DNA of 15,126 nt, from assembly GCA_964432925.1 (NCBI GenBank), contig CAYSPM010000059.1, positions 1 through 15,126 on the forward strand. The letters run 5' to 3'. The DNA is from CAYNTC01 sp964432925 (lineage in GTDB: Bacteria; Planctomycetota; Phycisphaerae; Sedimentisphaerales; Anaerobacaceae). The notes below the pieces were generated by a model. It was not told the DNA's origin and did not search any database. It saw only the letters and a program-made list of their open reading frames with translations. Of the stretch, positions 1-7,256 are shown one piece after another (the first letter of the stretch is position 1; the number at the start of each line of letters is the position of its first letter). Both the position numbers and the translations under genes were made by a program.

Positions 1-60
1 AGTAAGCAAAAATATCCGTTGCTAATTCGTTAAAAAAAACTGTGAATGGTTACCCAAATC

Positions 61-88
61 TTTATTTTCCGCATCTTTCTGCTATACT
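61..88 (+). promoter_or_regulatory. possible promoter of the lipoate operon
   Basis: A good -10 hexamer, TATACT (83-88), lies 51 bases before the lpdA start codon. The only -35 candidate at a suitable distance is TTTATT (61-66, 16-base spacer), which is poor. No better promoter is seen in the first 139 bases, and genes 140-3650 are close enough to share one transcript. The -10 alone is the evidence, so this stays tentative. Confidence 0.3.
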
Positions 89-99
89 GTTTGCCGGAT

Positions 100-131
100 T
101 TGTATTACGCAGTATGACATACGAAATACAA
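100..131 (+). promoter_or_regulatory. small hairpin in the lpdA leader
   Basis: Arms TTGTATTACG (100-109) and CGAAATACAA (122-131) pair at 9 of 10 positions around a 12-base loop. The right arm ends inside the AAGG ribosome binding site (130-133) used by lpdA, so the fold could dampen translation. It is short and AT-rich, and may be chance. Confidence 0.2.
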
Positions 132-139
132 GGTTAATT

Positions 140-1507
140 ATGGCGGAAAAATTTGACGTAGCGGTAATTGGCTCGGGTCCTGGAGGTTTTAGAGTGGCAA
201 GGCGTTGCGCTCAGAAAGGTGCCTCAGTAGCGGTAATAGAGAGAGAATATGTCGGAGGAACATGCCTAAACTGGGGATGTGTGCCGTTAAAGGTGCTGCT
301 CGCTTCGGCCCACGCGCTGCTTTCGGCAAAGAATGCAGCTCAAATAGGCATTGACATTGCCTCGGCTACGCCAAACTGGCCCAATATCCAGCAGAGAAAA
401 GATGCCATCGTAGCAGGTTTTCGCAAGGCGATGGAAGGAACGGCGAAGGCACTGAAGATGAATGTTATCCAGGGTTACGGGGCGGTCACTGCCCCGAATA
501 AAATCCAGGTTACAACCGATTCCGGCAAAACCGACATCCGGGCTGACAAAATCGTCATCGCCTCTGGTTCAGAATCCATTGAACTTCCAAATATACCATT
601 CGACGGCCAGACCGTCATAAGCAGCAAAGAGACCCTGTCCCTATCGGAAATACCACAATCTATGCTCATCGTCGGCGGTGGTGTAATCGGCTGCGAAATG
701 GCCTGCGTCTACGCCGCGATGGGTACAAAGGTAACGATCATAGAAGCTCTGCCTCGATTGGTCCCCATGGAAGATGAGTGGGTCAGCCGAACAATAGAAC
801 GAGAATTCAAAAAAATTGGTATTGATTCGGTCACAGGCTATAAAGTTGCTTCGGTTGACAAAACAGCGATGCCTGCGAAAGTCACTCTTGAAAACGGTCA
901 AACAATCGAGGCTAAAAAAGTCCTCGTCTGTGTTGGACGAAGGCCTCTGGTAGATAAACAGAGTATCGAAGCTCTTAAACTTGAAATGAATGGCTCTGCC
1001 ATCGCAGTTAACGAAAAATTCGAGACAAACGTTCCCGGCGTTTATGCAATCGGTGATGCTATCAGCACAACATTCCTTGCTCACGGTGCTTTCGCTGAAG
1101 GAGAAGTTGCTGCAGTCAACATCATGGGCGGCAGCGAAAAGATGTTTGACTACTCACTCGTGCCTCGTGTCATTTTTACCTTTCCTGAAGTTGCCTCTGT
1201 TGGAAAAACAGAGCAAGCCTGCATAGATGAAGGTCTCGATGTTACCGTGGGTAAGGGTTTCTTCAAAGGAAATCCGAGAAGCGTAGCGCATGGCCAAACC
1301 GCAGGCCAAGTACGTTTGATACGCGATAAAGCTACAGACAGAATCGTGGGCATCACGATGGTCGGTGATATGGTCACTGAGTTTATAGCCTTTGCCAGAG
1401 CACTTATCGGCACGACCGAGGATATCTCCAAGATAACGTTCCCACATCCCACCGTCTCGGAAACCATCAAAGATGCCCTCGACGAGGCCTTTAGCCCCAA
1501 CGCGTGA
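140..1507 (+). CDS. lpdA: dihydrolipoyl dehydrogenase (E3)
   Basis: Class I flavoprotein disulfide reductase that reoxidises dihydrolipoyl groups on lipoyl-domain proteins of 2-oxoacid dehydrogenases or the glycine cleavage system, passing electrons through FAD to NAD+. Visible motifs: FAD-binding GSGPGG (residues 11-16); redox disulfide GGTCLNWGCVPLK with C42 and C47; NAD-binding VGGGVIGCE in the middle; the second FAD motif YAIGDA; and the C-terminal catalytic HPTVSE with H436 and E441. At 455 residues it is slightly shorter than usual (about 465-475). The start has AAGG six bases upstream. Trp at 45 and Leu at 50 (normally Ser in PSK) depart from the commonest active-site sequence. lipB and lipA downstream favour a true E3 over mercuric reductase or other relatives. 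It is the first gene of the operon; the lipoylated partners are not in the window. Confidence 0.93.
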   Translation: MAEKFDVAVIGSGPGGFRVARRCAQKGASVAVIEREYVGGTCLNWGCVPLKVLLASAHALLSAKNAAQIGIDIASATPNWPNIQQRKDAIVAGFRKAMEGTAKALKMNVIQGYGAVTAPNKIQVTTDSGKTDIRADKIVIASGSESIELPNIPFDGQTVISSKETLSLSEIPQSMLIVGGGVIGCEMACVYAAMGTKVTIIEALPRLVPMEDEWVSRTIEREFKKIGIDSVTGYKVASVDKTAMPAKVTLENGQTIEAKKVLVCVGRRPLVDKQSIEALKLEMNGSAIAVNEKFETNVPGVYAIGDAISTTFLAHGAFAEGEVAAVNIMGGSEKMFDYSLVPRVIFTFPEVASVGKTEQACIDEGLDVTVGKGFFKGNPRSVAHGQTAGQVRLIRDKATDRIVGITMVGDMVTEFIAFARALIGTTEDISKITFPHPTVSETIKDALDEAFSPNA

Positions 1508-1560
1508 AGTGATAAAACCATAAAGAAAAAGTTGAATAGCGAAAATATTTGGATGGAAAG

Positions 1561-2004
1561 ATGAGTAAAAATGTAGACCAAGCCATTTCGCTTTTTCAGC
1601 AAGGTTTTAACTGTTCACAATCGATGGTCGCAACTTACGGCGAGCAGTTTGGTTTATCGCGTAAGCAAGGCCTGAAGTTAGGCTCGGGCTTTGGAGGCGG
1701 TATGGGTGCAATGGCTGAAACTTGCGGTGCAGTGACCGGCGCATTTATGGTACTCGGCCTTAAATATGGAAGTGATCATGCTTCTGATAAAGAGGCAAAG
1801 CTAAACACGTATCAAATTGTCAGAGAATTTGCAAAGAAATTTAAGGAACGCAACGGTAGTATCATTTGCAAAGACTTGCTTGACTGTGATATAAGCACAG
1901 CCGAGGGTTATCAAGCCGCAAAAGAGAAAGAACTCTTCTCAACAGTCTGTCCTAAAATAGTGCAGGATGCCGTTGAGATACTCGAAGAAATGCTCGTGGA
2001 ATAG
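1561..2004 (+). CDS. C_GCAxxG_C_C family redox-type protein
   Basis: A 147-residue soluble protein matching the C_GCAxxG_C_C family, a putative redox or metal-binding family named for its cysteine pattern and lacking a firm biochemical role. Seen here: C18 in GFNCSQ, the core ETCGAVTG (C55, with Gly-rich GSGFGGGMGAM just before it), then C103, C109 and C130. The ATG at 1561 is chosen over an in-frame TTG at 1549 because GGA (1551-1553) sits seven bases before it. It lies 53 bases after lpdA and 24 bases before lipB, so it is probably cotranscribed with lipoate genes. That position suggests, but does not show, a link with thiol or iron-sulfur chemistry, for example supporting the sulfur-inserting LipA. 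Confidence 0.82.
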   Translation: MSKNVDQAISLFQQGFNCSQSMVATYGEQFGLSRKQGLKLGSGFGGGMGAMAETCGAVTGAFMVLGLKYGSDHASDKEAKLNTYQIVREFAKKFKERNGSIICKDLLDCDISTAEGYQAAKEKELFSTVCPKIVQDAVEILEEMLVE

Positions 2005-2028
2005 AGATCTTTGCCGGACACATAAATC

Positions 2029-2757
2029 ATGTTGGTGATGACCGAAAAATGCGAAACTGCTGCCTTATGTTTTCTTGACTGCGGACTCGCCGATTATCGG
2101 GAGATTCTGCAGCTACAGCACGAGTTGCACAAAAAACGACGCAGCGGTGAGATATCAGACACAGTATTGTTTGTTGAGCACCGGCCTACTATCACGCTTG
2201 GTGCGCGGCAAAGCGCAAACAGGTTGGTTATCAGCCTGCAGGAGCTTGCCAAACGTGGAATTGATATTATTGAAATTCGCAGGGGCGGCGGAACAACGGC
2301 ACACAATCCGGGTCAGTTAGTCTTTTATCCGATTCTGAATCTGCACGAAATGGGCCTGGGGATCAGCGAATATATAAGAGAACTTGAAGCAATCGGTATA
2401 GAGTTGCTGGCGCAGTTTGGCGTACGAGCCGACAGACGGCATGGCTTTCCGGGCCTATGGATCACTAAGTGCTGCCTAGAAGATACACTAGAAAGTAACC
2501 AACGAGCGACAAGCGACGAGCGACGAGCGACGAAAAAGATTGCCTCAATAGGCGTGAGGGTATCGAAGGGTGTGACCTACCATGGTATGGCAATAAATAT
2601 CCAAAACGATCTGAGTATATTCGATTTGATAGTACCGTGTGGACTTGATGAGGTCGAAATGACCTCGGTTCTAAAGGAAACCGGCAAACACTGCTCAATG
2701 GACGATGTTAAGAGTAATCTTAGTAAGCTCATTATCAAGCACCTGAGAAAATCTTAA
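2029..2757 (+). CDS. lipB: octanoyltransferase (lipoyl/octanoyl transferase)
   Basis: Transfers the octanoyl group from octanoyl-ACP to the lipoyl-domain lysine of E2 or GcvH proteins, the first step of endogenous lipoate synthesis. The 242-residue protein has the substrate-loop motif RGGGTTAHNPGQ (85-96; usual form RGGxxTYHGPGQ, so Tyr to Ala and Gly to Asn here), the catalytic Lys of KIASIGVRV (K170), VTYHGMAIN (182-190), and the catalytic Cys of IVPCGL (C204). Residues about 147-168, between GLWI and KIASIG, form an extra hydrophilic stretch; part of it is encoded by a 7-bp tandem repeat (2504-2531). An alternative ATG lies at 2038. GGA (2016-2018) is a weak ribosome binding site for the upstream start. 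lipA follows after 20 bases. All catalytic residues are present, so it is probably functional. Confidence 0.93.
   Translation: MLVMTEKCETAALCFLDCGLADYREILQLQHELHKKRRSGEISDTVLFVEHRPTITLGARQSANRLVISLQELAKRGIDIIEIRRGGGTTAHNPGQLVFYPILNLHEMGLGISEYIRELEAIGIELLAQFGVRADRRHGFPGLWITKCCLEDTLESNQRATSDERRATKKIASIGVRVSKGVTYHGMAINIQNDLSIFDLIVPCGLDEVEMTSVLKETGKHCSMDDVKSNLSKLIIKHLRKS
2504..2531 (+). repeat. 7-bp tandem repeat inside lipB
   Basis: Four consecutive heptamers: GAGCGAC, AAGCGAC, GAGCGAC, GAGCGAC, the second with one change. They encode residues 159-168 (RATSDERRAT). Seven is not a multiple of three, so gain or loss of one unit would shift the reading frame ahead of the catalytic Cys; only steps of three units keep the frame. 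Confidence 0.85.
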
Positions 2758-2777
2758 ATACCATTTATGAGCCAGAA

Positions 2778-3650
2778 ATGCTAAATGCAAGACCTAAGAC
2801 AAGTGATCAGAAAAGATTGCCATCCTGGTTGCGTAGGCCCCTGCCGAGTGGCGATACCTATAATCATGTTGAAAATACTCTAAGCTCACTTGGCCTTGAG
2901 ACAATATGCAGCAACGCGAACTGTCCCAATAGAGGCGAGTGCTGGTCGAGAGGAACAGCCACGGTCCTTATCCTGGGTAATATCTGTACACGCAATTGCA
3001 AGTTTTGTTCTGTGGCCACAGGCAAGCCCGAAGTTCCGGATCCGAGTGAGCCTGCACGATTAGCTGAGCTGACAAAGAGGCTAAAGCTAAAATATCTGGT
3101 GATTACCAGTGTGAACCGTGATGATCTGCCGGATGGAGGTGCCGGTCATTTTCACGATTGCATCAAGGAAGTAAGGCTGCAATGTCCCGATGTGAGATTT
3201 GAGATACTGACGCCCGATTTCCGCAACTTTCAGGCTCAGGCGCTGGAGAAGTTACGAAAGGCACTACCTTTTGTATTCGCGCACAATGTTGAAACGGTTC
3301 CATCGCTGTACCGAATTGCCAGAGCGGGCGGAGAGTATGGACGGTCTTTAAGACTGCTCAAAATGGCTAGGGAAAAATGTAACAATGTTCAGATTAAATC
3401 CTCAATTATGCTTGGCCTGGGAGAGGCTGATGCTGAAGTTGAACAGGTATTGAAGGACTTGCGCGAAGTGGGCTGTGATAGAATCACGATCGGCCAATAT
3501 CTAAAACCTTCAAAGGAATCGCTTGAAGTTACCGAATATATCCAGCCTGAGAAGTTTGATTGGTGGAGGCAAAGAGCATACGAGCTGGGTTTTTCCTGGG
3601 TAATCTCTTCACCATTTGCTCGCAGCTCATATTTCGCAGAGCGCAAATAA
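2778..3650 (+). CDS. lipA: lipoyl synthase (radical SAM)
   Basis: Inserts two sulfur atoms into protein-bound octanoyl groups to form lipoyl groups. The 290-residue protein carries both iron-sulfur signatures: the auxiliary cluster C44-x4-C49-x5-C55 (CSNANCPNRGEC) and the radical SAM cluster C70-x3-C74-x2-C77 (CTRNCKFC). The auxiliary-cluster serine motif RSSY is at 282-285, near the C-terminus. VITSVNRDDLPDGGAGHF, NVETV and SSIMLGLGE are also family landmarks. Length is normal for bacterial LipA. The start lies 20 bases after the lipB stop; only a weak purine stretch precedes it, so translation may be coupled to lipB. It is the last gene of the operon; no convincing terminator follows. Confidence 0.96.
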   Translation: MLNARPKTSDQKRLPSWLRRPLPSGDTYNHVENTLSSLGLETICSNANCPNRGECWSRGTATVLILGNICTRNCKFCSVATGKPEVPDPSEPARLAELTKRLKLKYLVITSVNRDDLPDGGAGHFHDCIKEVRLQCPDVRFEILTPDFRNFQAQALEKLRKALPFVFAHNVETVPSLYRIARAGGEYGRSLRLLKMAREKCNNVQIKSSIMLGLGEADAEVEQVLKDLREVGCDRITIGQYLKPSKESLEVTEYIQPEKFDWWRQRAYELGFSWVISSPFARSSYFAERK

Positions 3651-3736
3651 TTTATTTAGTAGCTCAATTCTAAAGTTATTAAGCCACTTCTTATAAGACT
3701 TATAGATATATAATCGTTTTACATTGGTTAGAGTTT

Positions 3737-3764
3737 TTGCGTGTTAGAATGGTGGTGTTATACT
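3737..3764 (+). promoter_or_regulatory. sigma70-type promoter of the first pseudopilin gene
   Basis: TTGCGT (3737-3742), a 16-base spacer, then TATACT (3759-3764). Transcription would start near 3771, giving a leader of about 60 bases to the ATG at 3831. The sequence from TTATACTTTA (3758) to AGAAGTTAT (3778-3786) closely resembles the equivalent stretch before the second pseudopilin gene, with the same 20-base offset, which supports a real and shared control region. Confidence 0.55.
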
Positions 3765-3784
3765 TTAATTAGGCGGGAGAAGTT

Positions 3785-3928
3785 ATGAAAAGCCCCCCTA
3801 AATGGAGTACACTATTTAGGTGGGGCGAATATGTTACCATCAAGAAGGACACTCTTCTTAAAGCGCACAGGGGCTGCGCTTATCATCTCGATGATCTTTG
3901 TAGTCATATTCAGTATTATGGCAGTTAG
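3785..3928 (+). other. possible leader ORF overlapping the pseudopilin start
   Basis: A 47-codon ORF begins at ATG 3785, five bases after a strong ribosome binding site (GGGAG, 3775-3779), runs through the hairpin at 3792-3826, and ends at TAG 3928 inside the pseudopilin gene in another frame. The peptide (starting MKSPPKWSTLF) resembles nothing I know. Ribosomes on it would open the hairpin that covers the next ribosome binding site, so it could be a coupling leader. Its 3' two thirds are only a shadow of the pseudopilin frame, so it may not be a gene at all. Confidence 0.25.
3792..3826 (+). promoter_or_regulatory. leader hairpin covering the ribosome binding site
   Basis: GCCCCCCTAAAT (3792-3803) pairs fully with ATTTAGG-GGGGC (3814-3826) apart from one bulged T at 3821, closing a 10-base loop: 12 base pairs, half of them GC. 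The right arm holds the only Shine-Dalgarno-like sequence (GGTGGGG) for the ATG at 3831. It has no T-run after it, so it is not a standard terminator. A translational control element is the simplest reading; a small palindromic insertion is the alternative. Confidence 0.55.
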
Positions 3929-5225
3929 TATGACAACAATTTCTGGTATGAACGTACAGATTGCTGAGAACCAGCTAAAGGCGGATAGCGCAAGAGCCTG
4001 TGCCGAATCGGGACTTGAAGTAGTCCGGTACTGGCTGAGCCGGGTTTCGATTTCGGGAACAACACCAGCTAACGAGAGACTGGATCAAATAGTAAGCTCT
4101 TTACAGAGTGAACTTAGCAGCGACAGCGTTTCTAATATTACTATGTTATATGACAGTCCGACCCTGACCGTTCCAAGTGTCACGCTCGACTCTGTAACAG
4201 GACGAAGCTTTTCTGCTGTACTTACGCAAATCGACAATGACACGGTACAAGTAGACGTTACGGGAATGTATGGTTCTACTACCCTGACTATAAGGGTTAA
4301 CTATGTGTTTGGGACGAGAGCACATACAGTGTTCGACTTCGGGGTTGCCAGTAAAGGGCCTTTATCGCTAACCGGAAATGTTGAACTCGACGGTGTCAAT
4401 GTCTCTGTTGAGTCGAGTGTGTACATTGAGAGTGAAGACTCGTTATTAGCATTATCGATAACAGGCAATTCGCAGATAGCAGGAGATGTCAGCATAGTCA
4501 ATTCCAACGCCTATGTGGATTTGCAGGGAGGTCAAGCAGGTATAGGCGGCGAGACAGGCCAGGATGCTATAGACAATCATGTTAGCTTTGATGTGCCACC
4601 GACTGAGTTTCCTGAGCCCGATCCGGCGTACTTTGAGTCTTTTGTAACCGGAGTAGTTGATTCGAACACAGATACGAGTGCAACTGCAACGTTTGAAAAT
4701 GTAAGAATCCTGGCTGAAACTAATCCCACTTTTTCAGGCAATGTTACGTTAAAAGGTGTCATTTTCGTTGAAACACCGAACATTGTAGTGTTCACGGGGA
4801 CAACCGATGTAATTGGTATAGTAGTAGGTGATGGCGATTGGACGGACAACTCGGGAGCGAATCAGATAAGTTTCACCGGTAATGTCGTAAGCCTGCCAGT
4901 CACGGAACTGCCGGATGAAGAACAGTTTGCAGATATCAGAGATGAGACAGGGACATTCGTAATGGCCCCTGGTTTTCAATTGTCATTCGGAGGGAACTTC
5001 GACGCGCTCAGTGGTGCGATCGCCGGGAACGGCATCGAATTCTTTGGTAATGCGGGTGGGATAGTAAATGGATCAATAATTAACTATTCTAACGAGGCAA
5101 TGACCATAACCGGTAACAGCGATCTTTACTTCAATCGCACCGGTGTTGACGAGGTACCAGCCGGATTTGTGCCGGAGATAGTATTAGAGTATGATCCTGG
5201 TTCATACTGTGAGATGGCTCTTTAA
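3831..5225 (+). CDS. PilX-type pseudopilin with repetitive C-terminal region
   Basis: A 464-residue exported protein with a PilX_N-like start: a short basic leader (RRTLFLKR), G14, then the hydrophobic segment AALIISMIFVVIFSIMAVSM (15-34) and an AENQLKADSARACAESGLE-type helix. Such proteins are minor (pseudo)pilins of type IV pilus or type II secretion-like machines, held in the inner membrane and assembled through the hydrophobic helix; Glu at position 5 of the mature pilin is absent, as in PilX relatives. From about residue 175 the sequence is beta-rich, with a recurring hydrophobic-x-Gly-Asn motif (LTGN, ITGN, FSGN, FTGN, FGGN, FFGN, ITGN), suggesting a beta-helix or stacked-sheet domain. 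Residues 1-70 align without gaps to the paralogue at 5556, including G14, which fixes this start. No Cys pairing or enzyme motif is seen. Function is inferred. Confidence 0.75.
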   Translation: MLPSRRTLFLKRTGAALIISMIFVVIFSIMAVSMTTISGMNVQIAENQLKADSARACAESGLEVVRYWLSRVSISGTTPANERLDQIVSSLQSELSSDSVSNITMLYDSPTLTVPSVTLDSVTGRSFSAVLTQIDNDTVQVDVTGMYGSTTLTIRVNYVFGTRAHTVFDFGVASKGPLSLTGNVELDGVNVSVESSVYIESEDSLLALSITGNSQIAGDVSIVNSNAYVDLQGGQAGIGGETGQDAIDNHVSFDVPPTEFPEPDPAYFESFVTGVVDSNTDTSATATFENVRILAETNPTFSGNVTLKGVIFVETPNIVVFTGTTDVIGIVVGDGDWTDNSGANQISFTGNVVSLPVTELPDEEQFADIRDETGTFVMAPGFQLSFGGNFDALSGAIAGNGIEFFGNAGGIVNGSIINYSNEAMTITGNSDLYFNRTGVDEVPAGFVPEIVLEYDPGSYCEMAL

Positions 5226-5555
5226 GAGATGCTGATTTAGACACGGTCGTTTTTCAACATATTCACGCGGATCTTTTATGATCCGAGCAGACCCTCTATA
5301 AAACTAACCACTCGATCCTCCCACATGTTGTGTCGTACCCACCCAGCAGCGTATTAGTCACTATCAACGTTCGAGTCGCAGTGCAAGTGCAACACATCAT
5401 GATTGCGTTTACAGGCCACGTAATTACAATATTTTGTACTGTTTTTCATGTATCTTACTTTGTCATAAAGCGGCTTATTTTTTATACTTTATTGGGCATA
5501 TAGAAGTTATTATTTACAATCCTGCAAAACGTCTCTTTTCCGTTGGAGGGAGAAG
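5226..5555. other. intergenic region between the two pseudopilin genes
   Basis: This 330-base gap holds no credible gene. It contains a perfect 6-bp hairpin, CGGATC (5268-5273) with GATCCG (5280-5285) around TTTTAT, which could mark the end of the first transcript but lacks a T-run. The second pseudopilin promoter lies at 5460-5488 and its leader follows. I see nothing else in 5290-5455. Confidence 0.5.
5460..5488 (+). promoter_or_regulatory. sigma70-type promoter of the second pseudopilin gene
   Basis: TTGTCA (5460-5465), an ideal 17-base spacer, then TATACT (5483-5488). This is the best promoter in the window. Predicted transcription start is near 5495, giving a leader of about 60 bases, like that of the paralogue upstream. 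AGAAGTTAT recurs at 5502-5510 at the same offset from the -10 as in the first promoter. Confidence 0.65.
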
Positions 5556-7190
5556 ATGTCATCTACGAATCGCTCGACAAGCCAGCGATACCAAGGCGCT
5601 GTGCTAATAATTTCGATGATTTTCGTGGTTGTTTTTTCTGCGCTGGCTGTATCGATGGCAACATTATCCGGGACAAACACACAGATTGCATCGAATCAGC
5701 ACAAGGTGAATTCTGCACTGCTGGCGGCTCAATCTGGACTCGATTGCGCGAGGTACATCATTTCAACGGTAGTCTTGGAAGAAACCAGCTATAATATCGT
5801 CAGTGATACTGAAGCAGATGGGGTTTGGGCTGACCTCTGCCAGCATCTCCAGACAAACCCTTTGGGCGGACAGACCGTGAGCGAATCTACCCGCTTCACC
5901 GATTCGGTTGACAGTGGGGACCAGATTGTCACGTCGGCGACGAGTTTCGGTGCCGCAAACGTTGACTTTGCAGTTAGGTTTTATCGATACGATTCCGATC
6001 CCCATACAATAAAGATGGAGTCCATCGGCAGCGAAGGTGAGGTTGTGAGGAAGGTAAGAATGGATATGGAGGTTACGAAGGATGGTGAAGTTTTGAATTA
6101 TGCTATTGCCAGCCGAGGCCGAATGTGGCTTACCGGTGAAACGACGATTCACGGAGACATCTTCAGCACGTGGGATCGACCTGAGATATCGCCATACAAT
6201 ATGACCAGTGATTCCGCGGTGCTTGGCACCATCAATACAGTATTGACACTGGATGATATCCAAGGGCATGGTTACCAGTTAGAAACACTCGACGAGAACG
6301 GCAATCCGATCGATATAAACGGCGACCCATTGGGTAGTAACTACGAGAACCGTTATTACAGCCCAGATGACGAGGTACAGGCATACCATGAAGGCATCAA
6401 CTATGGGCAACCCTACGAAGATATACCTGGGATGGACATATCCGACTATGATACCGATCTCTACAACGATGGCCTAACGGATATACCATCTTGCCCAAGC
6501 GAGCTTCGGGAGACTGAATACTTCCCCCATGCCTCTGGTGACTATAGCCAGCCAAAATCGTGGTCAAGCAGAGAGCTTAACCGCCATGTATATGAGAACC
6601 AGACTCTTAGTGATGTGCGTCTTGCCGACAACCGCAATGCGCTATTTAGAAACTGTACCTTTGAAGGTATCCTGTATATAGACTGCAGTAAAAGTGGCAG
6701 CTCTAATTACAACAATGTCCGTTTCGAGAATTGCACTTTCAATGGCGTGATAGTAACTGATGTGCCGCAGGTTCTTAAATGGCAATACAACTGTCTCTAT
6801 TTTACTGGTGAAGCTACATTTGACAACACCTCGGATATCCAGGAGGCTACCATCCTCGCACCACATTTCAACGTGAATCTCGGAAATACAAATCCAGAGC
6901 AAAGTGACAATAACGTACTTACAGGTGCGATTGTCGGTGGAATTGTCGATGTGCGCGGCAATGCACAGATATACGGAACGATTATCTCGATGTGCGACAC
7001 GACGCAGTGGAGCTCAGGATATGTGACGAATATTGGCGCCACTCTAGATGACGGAGGCTCCGAAACCACTGAATTAGGCGACATTGGGGTGATAGGTATT
7101 ACACCTGAAGAAGATAAGATGTTGCCAAGCGGTATTACGAGCCCGATAGTTATCAAGCCGAAACAAGATACTTACGCCGAAGGAGTTTGA
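5556..7190 (+). CDS. PilX-type pseudopilin, paralogue of the gene at 3831
   Basis: A 544-residue exported protein. Basic leader, G14, hydrophobic helix AVLIISMIFVVVFSALAVSM (15-34), then TLSGTNTQIASNQHKVNSA, all aligned without gaps to the first pseudopilin. It therefore probably enters the same type IV pilus or secretion-like assembly. The rest differs: after a shared LNYAIASRGRMWLTGE region there is an Asp/Asn/Tyr-rich stretch (about 250-310) and then FRNCTFEGILYIDCS and FENCTFNGVIV, a pattern typical of right-handed parallel beta-helix rungs, ending with ILAPHFNVNLG and VRGNAQIYGTII. A strong ribosome binding site, GGAGGGAG (5545-5552), lies just before the ATG; a pyrimidine run (5533-5541) could pair with it partly. 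The pair probably arose by tandem duplication with its promoter, followed by strong divergence of the C-termini. Confidence 0.75.
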   Translation: MSSTNRSTSQRYQGAVLIISMIFVVVFSALAVSMATLSGTNTQIASNQHKVNSALLAAQSGLDCARYIISTVVLEETSYNIVSDTEADGVWADLCQHLQTNPLGGQTVSESTRFTDSVDSGDQIVTSATSFGAANVDFAVRFYRYDSDPHTIKMESIGSEGEVVRKVRMDMEVTKDGEVLNYAIASRGRMWLTGETTIHGDIFSTWDRPEISPYNMTSDSAVLGTINTVLTLDDIQGHGYQLETLDENGNPIDINGDPLGSNYENRYYSPDDEVQAYHEGINYGQPYEDIPGMDISDYDTDLYNDGLTDIPSCPSELRETEYFPHASGDYSQPKSWSSRELNRHVYENQTLSDVRLADNRNALFRNCTFEGILYIDCSKSGSSNYNNVRFENCTFNGVIVTDVPQVLKWQYNCLYFTGEATFDNTSDIQEATILAPHFNVNLGNTNPEQSDNNVLTGAIVGGIVDVRGNAQIYGTIISMCDTTQWSSGYVTNIGATLDDGGSETTELGDIGVIGITPEEDKMLPSGITSPIVIKPKQDTYAEGV

Positions 7191-7256
7191 TAAATGGGGG
7201 CTGAGAGAAGTAGAACAGCTTAATAGTAGTACCCACTTTTTATCATGGAGAAAGAA

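Noticed and set aside
641..1084. 147-residue minus-strand ORF inside lpdA
   Set aside because: It is antisense to a strongly conserved enzyme, and its protein has no recognisable features.
3771..3830. c-di-GMP riboswitch before a pilin gene
   Set aside because: Such riboswitches often precede pilin genes, but the leader is only about 60 bases and shows one simple hairpin, not the two-helix fold.
5268..5285. CGGATC/GATCCG hairpin as a terminator
   Set aside because: The stem is only six pairs and no T-run follows, so I list it only as part of the intergenic region.
5368..5376. GTTCGAGTC resembling a tRNA T-loop
   Set aside because: Flanking bases do not form a T-stem and no acceptor or anticodon arm is present.
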